DNA of 64,000 bases from Micractinium sp. NFX-FRZ. Taxonomy: Eukaryota > Chlorophyta > Trebouxiophyceae > Chlorellales > Chlorellaceae. The number at the start of each line of letters is the position of its first letter. Position 1 is the first letter of the stretch. The DNA is taken from the NCBI GenBank assembly GCA_029339195.1, contig JAPTJF010000127.1, positions 62,001 to 126,000 of the forward strand. The letters run 5' to 3'. The position numbers and the translations under genes were made by a program. Below, one piece after another: positions 21,887 through 33,048 of the stretch. The notes beneath the pieces were generated by a model that saw only the letters and a list, made by a program, of their open reading frames with translations, was not told the origin of the DNA and did not search any database.

Positions 21887-24800
21887 ATGGCCGCGGTGGC
21901 CACGGGTGGTGCGGCTGCGCAGCCAGGCATGGGATCCACCAGTGAGGAGCTGGAGGGGATGAGCGGGGAGGGCCCCCTGGAGCTGGGCACCCTGGACCTC
22001 ACCACAGAGCAGCTGTCGCTGGCCGGCCTTGAGAAGGAGATTGAGGCATTTGGGGACTCAGAGGTGCTGCGCGCCATCCTGGACCAAGGTGGGTGCATGG
22101 GTGCTGCGGCTCTGGGTGCACAGTGGTGCGCGGCGGGGCAGCAGAGTGCCAGTGCGGCGGCGGCGGCGACATTATATAGCAGCCACGCTCAAAGACGGCG
22201 ATCACCCACACTGCCCCCCTGCCTGACCAGCAGCCTATTGGAGATCGCTGCGATGCGCGTCGTGTCATCTTTCCTGCCTCAATCTGGTTCTGCTCCTCAC
22301 CTGCGTTTGGCTCCATATGTGCACGGGGACCAAGTACTGGCGCAGCCAGCAGCCTGATGTGCAGGCCATCATGCCAATATCGCCGCTCACTTGTTTTAAT
22401 GGGGTTCCTTTGAGCAGGTGTGGACCCAAGGGAGTACAGCCGGCAGTACGAGGCCAAGCTGCGCGCCGCTGAGGTGGCGTCCATACAGGATTACATCGCC
22501 GAAAGTGACAGCCTGGCGGCGCTGCATGCGCAGGTGGGCAGGGTAGGTGGCAAGGCAGCGTATTGTGTGACATGATGTCCCAGGGCTTGATTTCTGCCAC
22601 CTCCACTTCTACACGTCTTGATGCAGCAGATCAAGGGCTGCAAGCAATATATTGGGTGCAGGCGGAGGGCCATGCTCCACGCTACTTCAGGTGCACGAGC
22701 TTTCCTCTGTCCTGCCACCCGTCAACCTCACTTCGTCATGCTTTGTTAACTTGCAGATCAAGGACTGCGACGACATCTTGGTGCAGATGGAGGGGATGCT
22801 GGGGCGGTTCCAGTCCGACCTGGGCAACATCTCAAGCGAGATCCGCAGGTAGGGCCTGGCATGCGGTGCATGAAGTCGAGCGGGCACGCACACTTTAGCC
22901 TTTGGTTCCGTGGGGCATGTTCTGTGCGGGTGCGGGGGGTTGTGTTCCCCTGAAAGGTGGACAACCTGTGCAAGCACTCGTGCCTGTGTAGATTTAGTGA
23001 TTGCATTGCTGCAGGGTACACGCCGCCGCTGCCAGCTGTGCGCCCTGTGCTTGTGCTGCTGTGCACTAATCAGCACACCTGGATGCTGTCGGCATGCAGC
23101 CTGCAGGAGCAGAGCAGCAGCATGAGCGTGAGGCTGAAGAACCGGCGCACCGTGCAGGTATGGGTGCTGCTGAGGTGGCAGACAGTGCGGGGCAGGTGAC
23201 AGCAGCGCGGGCAGCCAGGCAGAGCCAGCTGGGTGGCAGGTGGCAGGTGCTGCCGTCTCTTGCCTGCTGAGGTGGGAGCGGAAGGCGGTGCAGATGGTTG
23301 CCGACGTGAAGCTGGGAAGTGCGTTGTCACCGCACCCATGCTGGGCGTGTTCTTTGAACTGCCTGCCTGCCAGCCAGCTTGCCACCTGACCTCTCCTTCT
23401 GTTGCCATGACTACAGGACCGGCTAGAGACGTTTATTGAGCACGTCTCCATCCCCTCGCAGCTCATCTACGGCATTGTGCAGGCAAGTTGCGGCATGGGG
23501 CTGGGCAGGTTCATCGCACGCTGAGGGGAACAGATGCCGTGTTGGCACTGGGCTGCCCATCCACGCGTGCCCGCCCACCAGCTCCCTGCACTGCATTCTC
23601 CCTCTGCCTCAACCTGTGCCGCTGACATGTCCACCGGCAGGGCAAGGTGCTGGAGGACTGTGGGGCACACGCAGAGGCTGGTGGGCAAAGCTTGAGCACG
23701 CACTTTCAACCTTGTTAGCGTGCACTGGTTGCTCTCCCTGCAGGGCGACATGGGGGAGGAGTTTGTGGGGCACCTGCAGGCGCTGGCGGAGAAGCTGGAG
23801 TATGTGGTCTCCGACGACACCGCCCGCTTCAGCGCTGCCTACCGGTGAGCACCGGCCAACATTGTGCGGTTGTAGCATGACGCGGGTGTCACGCTGTGTG
23901 GCGGTTGCTCAGCCAGCTTGATGCCACTGCCCCCACCGGTGAGCACAGGCCAGTGCTATGTGACAAGCTAAAGATCTTCATGTTTCTCTCGGTTCCCTTG
24001 GTCCCCTCTCATGCACGGGACAGTCCCACATCGTGGCCTGCACCTCTCCTTGTGCAGGTGCCTGGATCCGGAGCGTCTCCCTTTCTCACACACTCACCTG
24101 TCATGGCTGGGACTGCCTTACATCGTGTCCTGCACCTCAAGCTGTGCAGGCGGGACGTGGCGCCCAAGATGGAGCACCTCCCTTTCTCACACTCTCCCTA
24201 GGCCCCCTCTTCAGGTCTGGGACTATCCCACACCGTATCCTGCGCCCCTCCCTGTGCAGGGACGTGGCGCCCGAGCTGGAGCGCCTCAAGGTGAAGGGCG
24301 TGGCGCGCAGCCGGGACTTCCTCATGGACCGCATCTACGACATGAGGAAGCCCAAGACAAACCTGCAGGTGGGGGCGGCCTGCAGGTGTCGCAACATGTG
24401 TGGGGGCGGCGGGGTGAGGGAGGAAAGTTTGGGCGTGACGAGAGGCTTCGGGGGTTGGCAGCCTCCGTGCTGCTGAAAGGCAGGTGCCCACCTGGCTTCC
24501 TGAGCCCCTGCTGTCAACTGCCCGACCCTACGCCTGCAGATCAAGCAGAACGTGCTGCTGAAGTACAAGTACCTGCCCGCCTTCCTGAGTCAGCACGCCC
24601 CCGACATCTACGCTGAGGTGCGACTGGGCTAGCCTGCCGCTCGCCGGCTAGGACGGTTTGCTAACACCGGCCCTGCCTGCTGTGGCGCGCTGCTCTGGGG
24701 CCGCTGCGGGGCGCGTACGTGCGGACGCTGCCGCATGGCAGACCGCTTCAACTCGCCCTTCACATTCACAGCCCACCCTGGCTTGGCCTGCAAACACTCT

Positions 24801-27800
24801 GAAACACGTTCTCATCTTTGTCTGCAGGTGCGGGGCGCCTACGTGGAGAAGGTGGGCGCCAAGATGCTCGACCTGTTCCGCACCTACTGGGCAGCCATGG
24901 AGCGGCTGGAGGTGGGTGGGTCGAAGTGGGGCGTGGTGGGGTGGGCAGCATGGGGTGCAGGCAGTTGCCGCCGGACCTTGGCAAAAAATTCTGTTTCACA
25001 TCCTCTGGGCAGCCATGGAGCAGGTGGAGATGAGGTGGTGGACTGCTATTGCGGCACAGGGATGTGGGGCAGGGTGCAAAGGATGGTCGTGTCCGGGTTG
25101 CAGTGAAGCCGGAAACGTGGCTGCGCCTGGAGGGGCTCACAAGCGGGTCTGCCCGTCCCATGGACGGCCGCCCTCCGGCCTGCTGCCCACCCCTGTGCCT
25201 GCATGCCCACCCAACACTCGCTCTGCATGCTCCCCGCCCCTGCCCTGACCTGACCGACCTGCCATCTCGACCTGTATGCCCATTCATCTCCCTGCCCCTC
25301 CCTGATCAGCCCTCCCACCCTCTGCGGCCGCCCTACCCTCTGCGCCCTGCCCCTCCCTGATCTGCCCACCCCACCCTCCTCTCTGCAGGAGGTGGTGGTG
25401 ACAGCCAACGACGTGCTGGGCGCCCCGGAGGTGGCAGCCAGCGGCATGAGCCTGGGCTCGCTGTTCCAGCGGGCAACCTCCCAGGCGGGCAGCCGGGCGG
25501 AGGTGTATGCGCTGAAGGACCGGGCGGGGGTGCTGGCGCAGCTGGAGGCGCCGCCGGTGGTGCTGCACGTGGCGGAGGCGGAGCACAAGAAGTTCCCTTG
25601 GGAGGTGCGGGGGTGATACGTGTATGAAGAAGTTGTTATGCAGTCATATAGGAGGAGATGGCGGGGCAAAGGGGGGGAGGGATCGGTGAGTGGCTGGGGT
25701 TGGGTCCCCGAAGTCGAGAGGGTGCGGTGCGGCTGCACGCTGCCTCCTACCGTCGCCCTGCCGCCTGCTGCCCGCCGCTGCAGGCACCCTCCGCTCGGCT
25801 TAGCCGCCTGCAGGCTGGCTGGAGCCCCGAGTGTTGCTGCCTGCTGTTGCGTGTGCATCAACAAGTCGTGTGACCCCCCTGCCCCTGCTCCCTGCCCCTT
25901 CCAGGTCCTCTTCCGCTCGCTCAACCGCCTACTGATGGACACGGCGGCTCACGAGTACCTGGTCTGCCTAGAGCTGTGGGGGGAGGAGAGCACGTACAGG
26001 TGGGGAAGGGAGCATGAGGGCGGGGTTCGGAGCACGTGCCAGAAGGGAGGGCGGGGTGGAAGAGGTGTGGGGGCAGAGCAGGTGCAGGTGGGGGGCCGGT
26101 GACGGCAGGGCGAGGAGAGCATGTGCCAGTGCGCCGGTGCGGGTGGGGACAGCATGGGTGTGCGATGCGAGGCCTAAAGGGCCAGAGCGCCGCTGGAGTG
26201 CTGTTGCATTCCCCTCTGGCTCCCTTCCCCCTTTCCTGCCCTCCACCTGCCCTCCGCCCCTTGCAGGGAGTAGCCTATTGCACCTATGTCATCCTGTAAC
26301 TTAACCTGTTCCATTCACCTCTCAGCCGTGCTCACAACCTTCCATGCCTTCCATCTCCCCCAAAACCCACCCACCCCGCCAAGCGCAGGGACCTGTTTGC
26401 CCCCATCCTCACGTTCATCGAGACCTCGCTGTCGGCGGCGCTGCAGGCAAGCATGGGGTGGGCGGGCTTTGCTGCTGCGCAAGTGTGCGCAAGGGGCTGG
26501 TTGAGCCGCACACGCTTCATTCCCCGGCTGGCAACCGACTACACCCAAGCAGAGCAGGAACTGTACGACCCTCTGGCCCACATACTCTCAGCGTCATCCG
26601 ACGCTGCACACCCTCTGGAGAGTGATGCTGATCATATAAAGTGCACACACCTTTTTTGCTTTCTTGCTCCCTTCAACTGCCTGTCTTGGGTGGTGCAGGA
26701 GCTGTACGACAGCCCTGGCTGTGGGGCTCACGGTTAAGGTGAAGCGGACAAACACACACCCTTCCGCTGTTTCCCTTTTAACTCACCTCCTTCTCGGGCT
26801 GCCCGTCTTGGGTGCAGGAGCTGTACGACCCTCTGGCGGTGATGCTGATGATCCGGGTGAACCGGGAGAACACGCTGGCCATGAGCCGCAAGCGCAACCC
26901 GGCACTGGACGGATACTTTGACCGGGTCAACCTGGCGCTCTGGCCGCGCCTCAAGGTGGGAATAAATAGTAATAGCTTGGGGCTGGGCAGGGTGGCTGTT
27001 GCTAAGGGGGCAGGGGGCAGGGTGTGGCGGCAGTGGCTGGCCAGAGGCAGCAAGGAGAGCATTGGCGGATCGTTTCGGCCACGGCTCAAGGTGGGCGGCA
27101 TTTAGGGTAGAAGGGACGGCAAGGACTGCTGGTGTTGACCTAGTCAACCTGCACGGCGCAACTTGTGTGGTTTAGGGTGTCAAAGCGAGGAGCAGATAGC
27201 AGGGGCAGGCGGTTAGAAGGGCAGGACGCAAGCAACCCCCACCCACCCTCCTCCCCTTCCGCACACTCCCTCCCACCGCCTGCCCATGCAGGCCCTGTTC
27301 GACCTGCAGCTGAACAGCATCAAGGCGCTGCACCCCACCCAGGCCAGCGTGGACCCGCAGCCACGCCTGCACATCCTGGCAGGTGGGTTGGTTGTTTGGG
27401 TGGCTCAGAGTTTGCTGCTGCGTTGCGAAACGCGGCAAGTGGGCGCGCGCCGCGCCTCCTGCACATCCTGGCAGGTGGGCACGTCAGAATGATCAAGGGA
27501 GGTGTGTCAGGGTGGGGCTAGCTCGGGGTGTGCTGCTGCATGCTGAAAGCAGGAAGTGGGCGCAGGCTACGCCTGCACACCCCGGCGGGTGGGGCGCCTG
27601 CCTGCGCTTGGTGTTGGCTAGCTTGTTGTTGTTGGCAGCACAGGCTCCTGACGTTGCATGCTGCAATGCATGACCCCCCACCATAACGCCCACCTGCAGA
27701 GCGGTACGCCCACCTCACTGCCTCAGTGCTGCTGCTGCACGCCGACTTCCTGGACGGGCCGCTGGACACAAACATAGACCGGCTGAGATACGCAGGTCAG

Positions 27801-30231
27801 CCAGCTGAGCTGCATGGGTCACAGTATGCTGTGGGGCGCATGGATGAGAGCACGGGCGCGGGGGGAGCTGGGCGGAGCGGTGCTGGGCGCACAGACGTAG
27901 AGAGACAAGTGTGTGCACACTCGGCGATGAGGTGTGTATGTGTGTGTGTGGCGGGCATGGGGGCGCGCCAATGGCGCAGCGACACTGCGGTGGCGGCCTG
28001 CCTGCCTGGCCTGCCTTCTTGCCTGTCGCTTGCCTGTGCACCATCCGGGGCTCACTCCAGCCCTCCAGCCCTCTTCCCTCCCTCGCCTACAACACAGTCA
28101 TGAACCTGCTGCTGCACCTGAGCCGGCAATACAGCCAGAAGGGGCGCGGCACCGTCTTCCTCATAATAAACTTTGCCTTTGTGGCGGCCACGCTCAAGGT
28201 ACGTAATGCAGATGTGGGTGACTGGGCCGATGGTTGCGGCGTGGATGCCCTGGGACATGGCTATTGCTGCAACCCCTCGCGTTTTGCGGGATTTGGGTGT
28301 TGTGCAGTTCCTCAGCAGCATGGCTTGCATGTGTGGGGCCTTGCTCAAGACACAGGGCAGTTGCATGAGGAGGCGCCGCATGCTGTCGCCCTGCGTCAGA
28401 CACATACGCAGGCAGCCCTGCCTCTTGAGCCTGCACTTACACCGGCATTTGTGGCTGGTGGTGCTCGGTGCAGGAGGCCCACGCGCGGGGGCTGCCCGCC
28501 ACGCCGGGCACGCTGAGCACGGGCGCCGAGACCACCAGCGGCCTGGGCACCGCAGGTGGGCGGCCCCTGCCATGCTGTGCTGTGCCCTGCTGTCCTGTTG
28601 TTCTGTGTGTAACTGTGCCTTGCTGCTCACTGCTGCCAGGCTTTACCATGCCGCCCATTCTGTTCTCTCCGCGGCCAGCTGCCAGAGGTGCATTACTGTA
28701 CACTCGGGAGTATCAAGCAGGCAGCGGCGGTTGTCCCGTGTGTGACTTCTGAATGCATCCGTTGCTATCCGCACCTGCACCGACTCCCGTGCCCATACAC
28801 ATTGTACACTTATTCCCATGGAACAGGCCTGGCGCTGCTCAAGGAGTTTGAGGACTCACTGGCACGCTGTACCGCCCTTTACTGCGATGAACAGCTGGCA
28901 CGCGTGGCGCCACAGCTGGTGGGTTGCGCACCAGCGGCTGGGCGGCTGCATGGCGGGGAGGCAAGGGGGGCTGGGTGATTGCGGGGAGGAAAGCGTGTGG
29001 CGCCACAGTGAGAGCTGGGTGTGCAGTGGCGGTGGGTGTGCCAGCAAGGCCGTCCAGCTAGGCCAAGCCGGAGTGCACTGCCGCCGCTGCTGGTGTAAGA
29101 GCTGCTTAGGCCCCTGGCTAGATCTTATCCTCCCCACCCCGGCCAGCCGGCGGCCACGCGGTTTCCCCTTGCACCTTGCTCCTCCCGCCCGCTGCACCTT
29201 GCCCTACACCCTCCCCTGTGCGCCCGGCCCCTCCCCCTTACCCCTCATGCCGCCCCCGCTCCCCCTGCTCCCACGCAGGTCTCGTTTGCCAAGCGGGGGG
29301 AGTCGGCGGCGCAGGGCGTCCCAGAGGGGCAGCCGGTGCCCGGGTTCAGCCCCGCAGAGGCGGCGCCCGTGGCGGCAGACTTCTCACAAAAGTGGCAGCA
29401 CATGATTGAGACGATCCACCGGTGAGCTTATAAAGTGCCACCGCGGCCTGGGTGGGCGGACAAATTAGGGCAGGCGAGGTGATGCCTTTCAGCGGCGGGA
29501 CAGACTGTTTCACGGAATCAGCAGGGGGGGCAAGCACTGGCGGCAGCCGCACGCGGCTGCCCTCTGCTGTTAATCCCTCCCGTGCCTTCTTGGCCCGCCG
29601 CCAACACCCTGCACCCCGCCCCACCCCTCCCACCAACCGCCTGCAGCGAGGTGGGCAAGGACTTTGGGGGCAGCCCCACTGGGCGGGCGGTGCTGCAGGC
29701 CGCCTTCACGCAGCTGCTGCTGCAGTACAACCGCTTCCTGGAGCTGTGCAAGCGGCAGGGGGCGCAGGGGATGTCGGTGGTGCAGCAGGCGGTGACGCTG
29801 CCCTCTATCATGTGAGCAAGCGCTGTTCAATGCTGTTCAGGGGAGGTTCGGGTTACAGGGTTTGGCGGCTTCCTGGAGCTGTGCAAGCGGCAGGGGAGTG
29901 CAGGGGGTGGGGTGGTGCAGCAGGCGGCCACGATGCCCGCCATCACGTGTGCGTGGGGTGAAGGTAGTATCAGCGGGGAGCAAGGTCTTGTGAGGCTTTG
30001 GCTGCCTGCATGGACGTGTGCATACACTCGGGGGCTGTATGAGTGAGCGAGGAGCTGGGGCCTCTGCCCGCTCTAGTCTCGGCCTCAGGCATCCACGCTG
30101 CGCACCCCCACCCACACACCAGGGTAGCCATTGACTGCTGTTAGTGGCCAGCACGCGAAGCTGTCGGCTGAGCTCCCCTCCTCCCGCTGCTCCCCCCCTG
30201 CAGGTACTACATTAAGAACTTCAGCCGGTGA
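21887..30231 (+). CDS. VPS52: Vacuolar protein sorting 52, GARP/EARP tethering subunit
   Basis: Twenty-one phase-consistent exons encode 736 aa, the usual VPS52 length: 21887-22088, 22418-22533, 22757-22848, 23100-23157, 23417-23482, 23744-23844, 24260-24368, 24540-24617, 24828-24911, 25389-25604, 25905-25999, 26389-26446, 26818-26955, 27292-27382, 27700-27795, 28098-28198, 28474-28555, 28827-28918, 29279-29421, 29647-29811, 30204-30231. Family landmarks include SIQDYIAESDSLAALHAQIK, SVRLKNRR, DVAPELERLK, RKPKTNLQIKQNVLLKYKYL and FLIINFAFV. VPS52 is part of the complex tethering endosome-derived vesicles at the trans-Golgi. Introns 5 and 12 use GC donors. At least nine introns hold copies of exon edges. 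TGTAA lies at 30576. The last coding segment is only 28 nt. Confidence 0.93.
23828..23958 (+). repeat. Echo of VPS52 exon 6 donor
   Basis: The exon 6 end and donor (CACCG.. CCTACCG/GTGAGCACCGGCCA, 23828-23862) recur as CCCACCGGTGAGCACAGGCC at 23922-23958, inside the same intron. Confidence 0.65.
24017..24290 (+). repeat. Three tandem acceptor-plus-exon-start units, VPS52 exon 7
   Basis: Units start at 24017, 24109 and 24219. Each has GGGACT/A-type sequence, a pyrimidine stretch, TGTGCAG and then a version of the exon 7 start. The second reads GGACGTGGCGCCCAAGATGGA and the third, the real exon at 24260, GGACGTGGCGCCCGAGCTGGA, with CCTTTCTCACAC after each of the first two. Only the third keeps the reading frame through the exon. 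Confidence 0.8.
24876..25035 (+). repeat. Echo of VPS52 exon 9 donor
   Basis: The end of exon 9 (TGGGCAGCCATGGAGCGGCTGGAG, donor at 24912) recurs at about 24986-25035 as CTGGGCAGCCATGGAGCAGG, in the middle of intron 9. Confidence 0.75.
25978..26140 (+). repeat. Echo of VPS52 exon 11 donor
   Basis: GAGGAGAGCACGTACAGGTG at the exon 11 end recurs in decayed form (CGAGGAGAGCATGTGCCAGT) around 26108-26140. Weaker than the other echoes. Confidence 0.5.
26552..26845 (+). repeat. Three copies of VPS52 exon 13 start
   Basis: GAGCTGTACGACCCTCTGGC begins exon 13 at 26818. Decayed copies stand upstream in the intron at about 26552 (GAACTGTACGACCCTCTGGC) and 26695 (CAGGAGCTGTACGACAGCCC). The second copy also preserves its CAG acceptor. 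Confidence 0.8.
26940..27100 (+). repeat. Echo of VPS52 exon 13 donor
   Basis: GGCCGCGCCTCAAGGTGGG at the exon 13 end recurs as GGCCACGGCTCAAGGTGGG at about 27077-27095, 134 bp downstream, donor included. Confidence 0.75.
27362..27595 (+). repeat. Three copies of VPS52 exon 14 donor
   Basis: CTGCACATCCTGGCAGGTGG marks the exon 14 end (donor at 27383). A near-identical copy with an intact GT donor sits at about 27457-27480 and a weaker copy, CTGCACACCCCGGCGGGTGG, at about 27571-27592. Confidence 0.8.
28895..29022 (+). repeat. Echo of VPS52 exon 18 donor
   Basis: CGCGTGGCGCCACAGCTGGT at the exon 18 end recurs as GCGTGTGGCGCCACAGTGAG at about 28993-29012. Confidence 0.65.
29730..29952 (+). repeat. 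Echo of VPS52 exon 20 end, about 85 bp
   Basis: The last 85 bp of exon 20 with its donor (29735-29816) recurs at 29866-29950. Both copies begin TTCCTGGAGCTGTGCAAGCG and share GTGGTGCAGCAGGCGG. The second copy has indels that break the frame. Confidence 0.85.
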
Positions 30232-30840
30232 AAAGCCAGCCAGCCGCATCTGCAGCTGTTCTTTGCAGCAAGCACGGGCGCCTGTGCCGTCCGGCAGGGG
30301 CTCCCCAGCGGCAGGCACAGCTGCCGGCGCCCAGTTGGTGCGCTTCCACATGCCGCCCCGCTACCCTGCATGCTCGCTTCCTTTCGCGTGGTTGAGGCCC
30401 AATGTGACATATACTGCAGCACGGCTCAAGGGGAGGCAGAGCAGCTGCTGGGCAGCTGCACGTGTGCACACAGGTCTGCCTGGCTGCTCGCTTCCTGGGC
30501 AGGCGGCAGGTGCCGCCTTCGGCCTCCTGCGCACCCTAGATGTGTCCGTGTACACATTGAGGGATAGACGACGGCTGTAATGCAGCAGCAGATGGGCTAC
30601 TGTATTTGCAATGCTCATGTTGCCAGCAGGGCACTTGGTTCGGTGCTGCTGGAACCCAGAAGTGTGCCAGCAAGCATAACCTGCAGAAGAGGAGGTGGGG
30701 CTGGATGGCAAGCAAGTTGATAATGAACATATTCATTGGGGGCGGCACATTTGATTCCCCCCCGGTTGGAATTTGCAGATTCCACTTTGAGTGGCATCTG
30801 TGGCTGGGCGCGCGCATTGCAAAACCCCCGCCACCTCAGC
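30232..30840. other. Intergenic, VPS52 to small hypothetical gene
   Basis: About 600 bp holding the VPS52 3' UTR with TGTAA at 30576-30580 and the promoter of the next gene. No further exon recognised. Confidence 0.5.
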
Positions 30841-31604
30841 ATGTCACGGGGCTTCCCAGGGAAGTTCCCTTCTCCGCCTCTCTTCTCTCAAAGCGACGCA
30901 AGGAGAATACGTCTTCCTCTCAACACAGGCAGCGACTGGCAAGGAAACGTCCATCACAGAAGGCAAGGTGCGCAAGCAGTCGGCGCAGGGGCATGTCGCC
31001 GATTGATAGTCAGTTCGGGGGTGCTGTGCAACTGTGCAGCATTGATGAGCGCAGAACAGCGGTCCTCTGGATGCTGCGGAAGGTGCTCGCCGATTAGCAA
31101 CTCGGTGGTCGAGTTGGTACGGGCCGCCGCTGCGGCCTCGCTGAACTCGGTCCGCTTCATGGAAATGCAGTCCGGCGCATGAAGGAACGGGGGGGGAGCA
31201 GCACCATAGCAGAGCGCGCCGCTTAGCACAGGCTGCCGCCGCTGTTGAGCGCAGCGGCAGCTTCCGTCGTAGCCCCCACCCAACTCCTGCCCTGCCTCTC
31301 GTCCCTCCTTCCCTGCGCAGGCTCAATGACGATGCCGCAGAACGCCTTGACTCTCCATATTGTGCAGCAACAACAGCAGCAGCAGCACATGGCGTCGCCA
31401 CAGCAAGTGTCGCAGCCGCAGCCGGCGCCCCAGCGCACGGCGAGCCCCATCTCAACCTGCCGCTCCGCTGGTGGGGAGGGCATGCCGCGCGCGTTCCGCC
31501 TCCCAAGCAGCGGGCCCGCGCATCAGGCCTATGAGTCGGCCATGCAGCAGAGGCGGCAACTCAACATGCTGCTGGGCTGTGTACCGGCACCCAGCGCCAG
31601 CTAG
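30841..31604 (+). CDS. Small Gln/Pro/Ser-rich hypothetical protein, 136 aa
   Basis: Two exons fit in phase: 30841-30967 (MSRGFPGKFPSPPLFS..) and 31321-31604 (SMTMPQNALTLHIV, a seven-Gln run, then Ser/Pro-rich, ending APSAS). The second exon is the better supported: a good CTGCGCAG acceptor and a non-shadow composition. Exon 1 depends on donor AAG/GTGCGC at 30967. No conserved domain was recognised. The poly-Gln stretch and low complexity suggest a regulatory or intrinsically disordered protein. AATAAA occurs at about 31750 but no TGTAA. Confidence 0.4.
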
Positions 31605-33048
31605 CCACCCACCCTCCTGCCGCACGCCGGCGTACCAATCTTGTAGCAGCGGGGCACCCGCGTGCTGGCACCGCCCCCCGGTGGATCCCTGCCGCTGCTT
31701 CCCAGGCAGACCACTCATGGCTGCCCCTCAGCCATGCCTTGTACGATACAAATAAAGTCGCCCATGCGCCCTTGCGTGATGCACCCAGCGGTCACTGCAG
31801 GGGCAGCCGCCGCACGTCCTCAGTCTTGCATACGCCACCGCCCAGCGGCATGGGCCGGGTGCCAACCTCCCCTCCTTCCTCCCTTTGCCGCTCTCCCACT
31901 CAACACTGCCTACCCCGGGACTCGTGCACTGCTTCGAACCAGCAGTGCACAGAGGCAAGCTAGGCACGCCACCCAGTGCACCGCTGAGAGACGGAGACGG
32001 CCAGCGCCAAACAGAGGTGCGGTACAGCCAGCAGAGCAGCAACAAGAGGCAGACGCCCCCTCCGAGAAGCACCCGCCGTGCCAGAATCTCATTTACTTCG
32101 GGCACGCATGCAAACAACTGCCCTGCCCCACCATTTCAAGATCACGCAGGACCCTAGGCCAGCCTAGGCACACCGACAGCGGCACCCGCTGGGCCCGCTG
32201 TGTTTGCCCGGCCAACGCATGGGCCAACGCCGGCGCCACCATACTCACCCGCCTCGCCTCTTTCCCTCATACGCACCTACACCGTAGGTATGTGTCTGTG
32301 TTTAAATCCCACTTAATCTCTGGGTGCGTTGCTGCCGCAAACAAGGTGCCGTGATGCTGCATTTTGCGGGTGGCTGCGAGCCGCTCGGGCGGCGGCAACC
32401 GGCAGTGATAAGAGTGGGGGAGCGCAAGTCCGCTCCCGAGCTTGCACCACTCCCAGTTATATTCTGTCTGTATTCACCACGCTTCTTTTCACTTAACACA
32501 ACTTTAGTGCGGGTTCCAATCATCCGCGATCCAGCGGAGCGTGGCGCCAGCGCCCCTCTTCACCCGCACCGCGCCTGCCTCTGTCCCCAGAACTCCATTT
32601 ACTGCTCATCCATTTACCTGCCGAGAAAATTGGGGCCTCGGCGAGCAGGTGAGCATCGCTAGGCCCTGTTTTCGGGGCTCCGAACATGTCGCGCGCTCGG
32701 CACCCAGCGTTGCTGCGCTTCCGCCGCGCTGGAAGACAATTCCCGGGCATAGAGAACTGTTTCGTGCTCTGGTGTTGACGTATTTCGGGGGGGAAGCTGC
32801 ACCTAAGTAGGGAAGGGACCACGTCCCACGTGCCACGGTGGGGGGTGCTGCAGGAGCTTGCAGGCAGGGAAGCCCGCTCACAGCATCCGTAAGGTGTTGA
32901 CACCCCGATACTGAATGTCAGGGCACCGGTTCCGCCCGCCCGCCTGCCCACGCAGAAACCTCTTTCCGCGGCGGCCGCCGCCGCCCCGCCTAGGGCGCGC
33001 GCGGGGTCGCCGGCATCAGTACCACCCGCGTACCACCCGAGCAACTTC
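31605..33048. other. Long intergenic region
   Basis: About 1.44 kb without a defensible exon. Open frames here have no domain character and the composition is less GC-biased than the genes. It probably contains the 3' UTR of the small gene and the promoter and leader of the next. Confidence 0.4.

Noticed and set aside
24986..25035. VPS52 exon 9 echo considered as an alternative terminal exon
   Set aside because: The copy lacks the upstream coding part and an in-frame acceptor, so it is listed as a repeat only.
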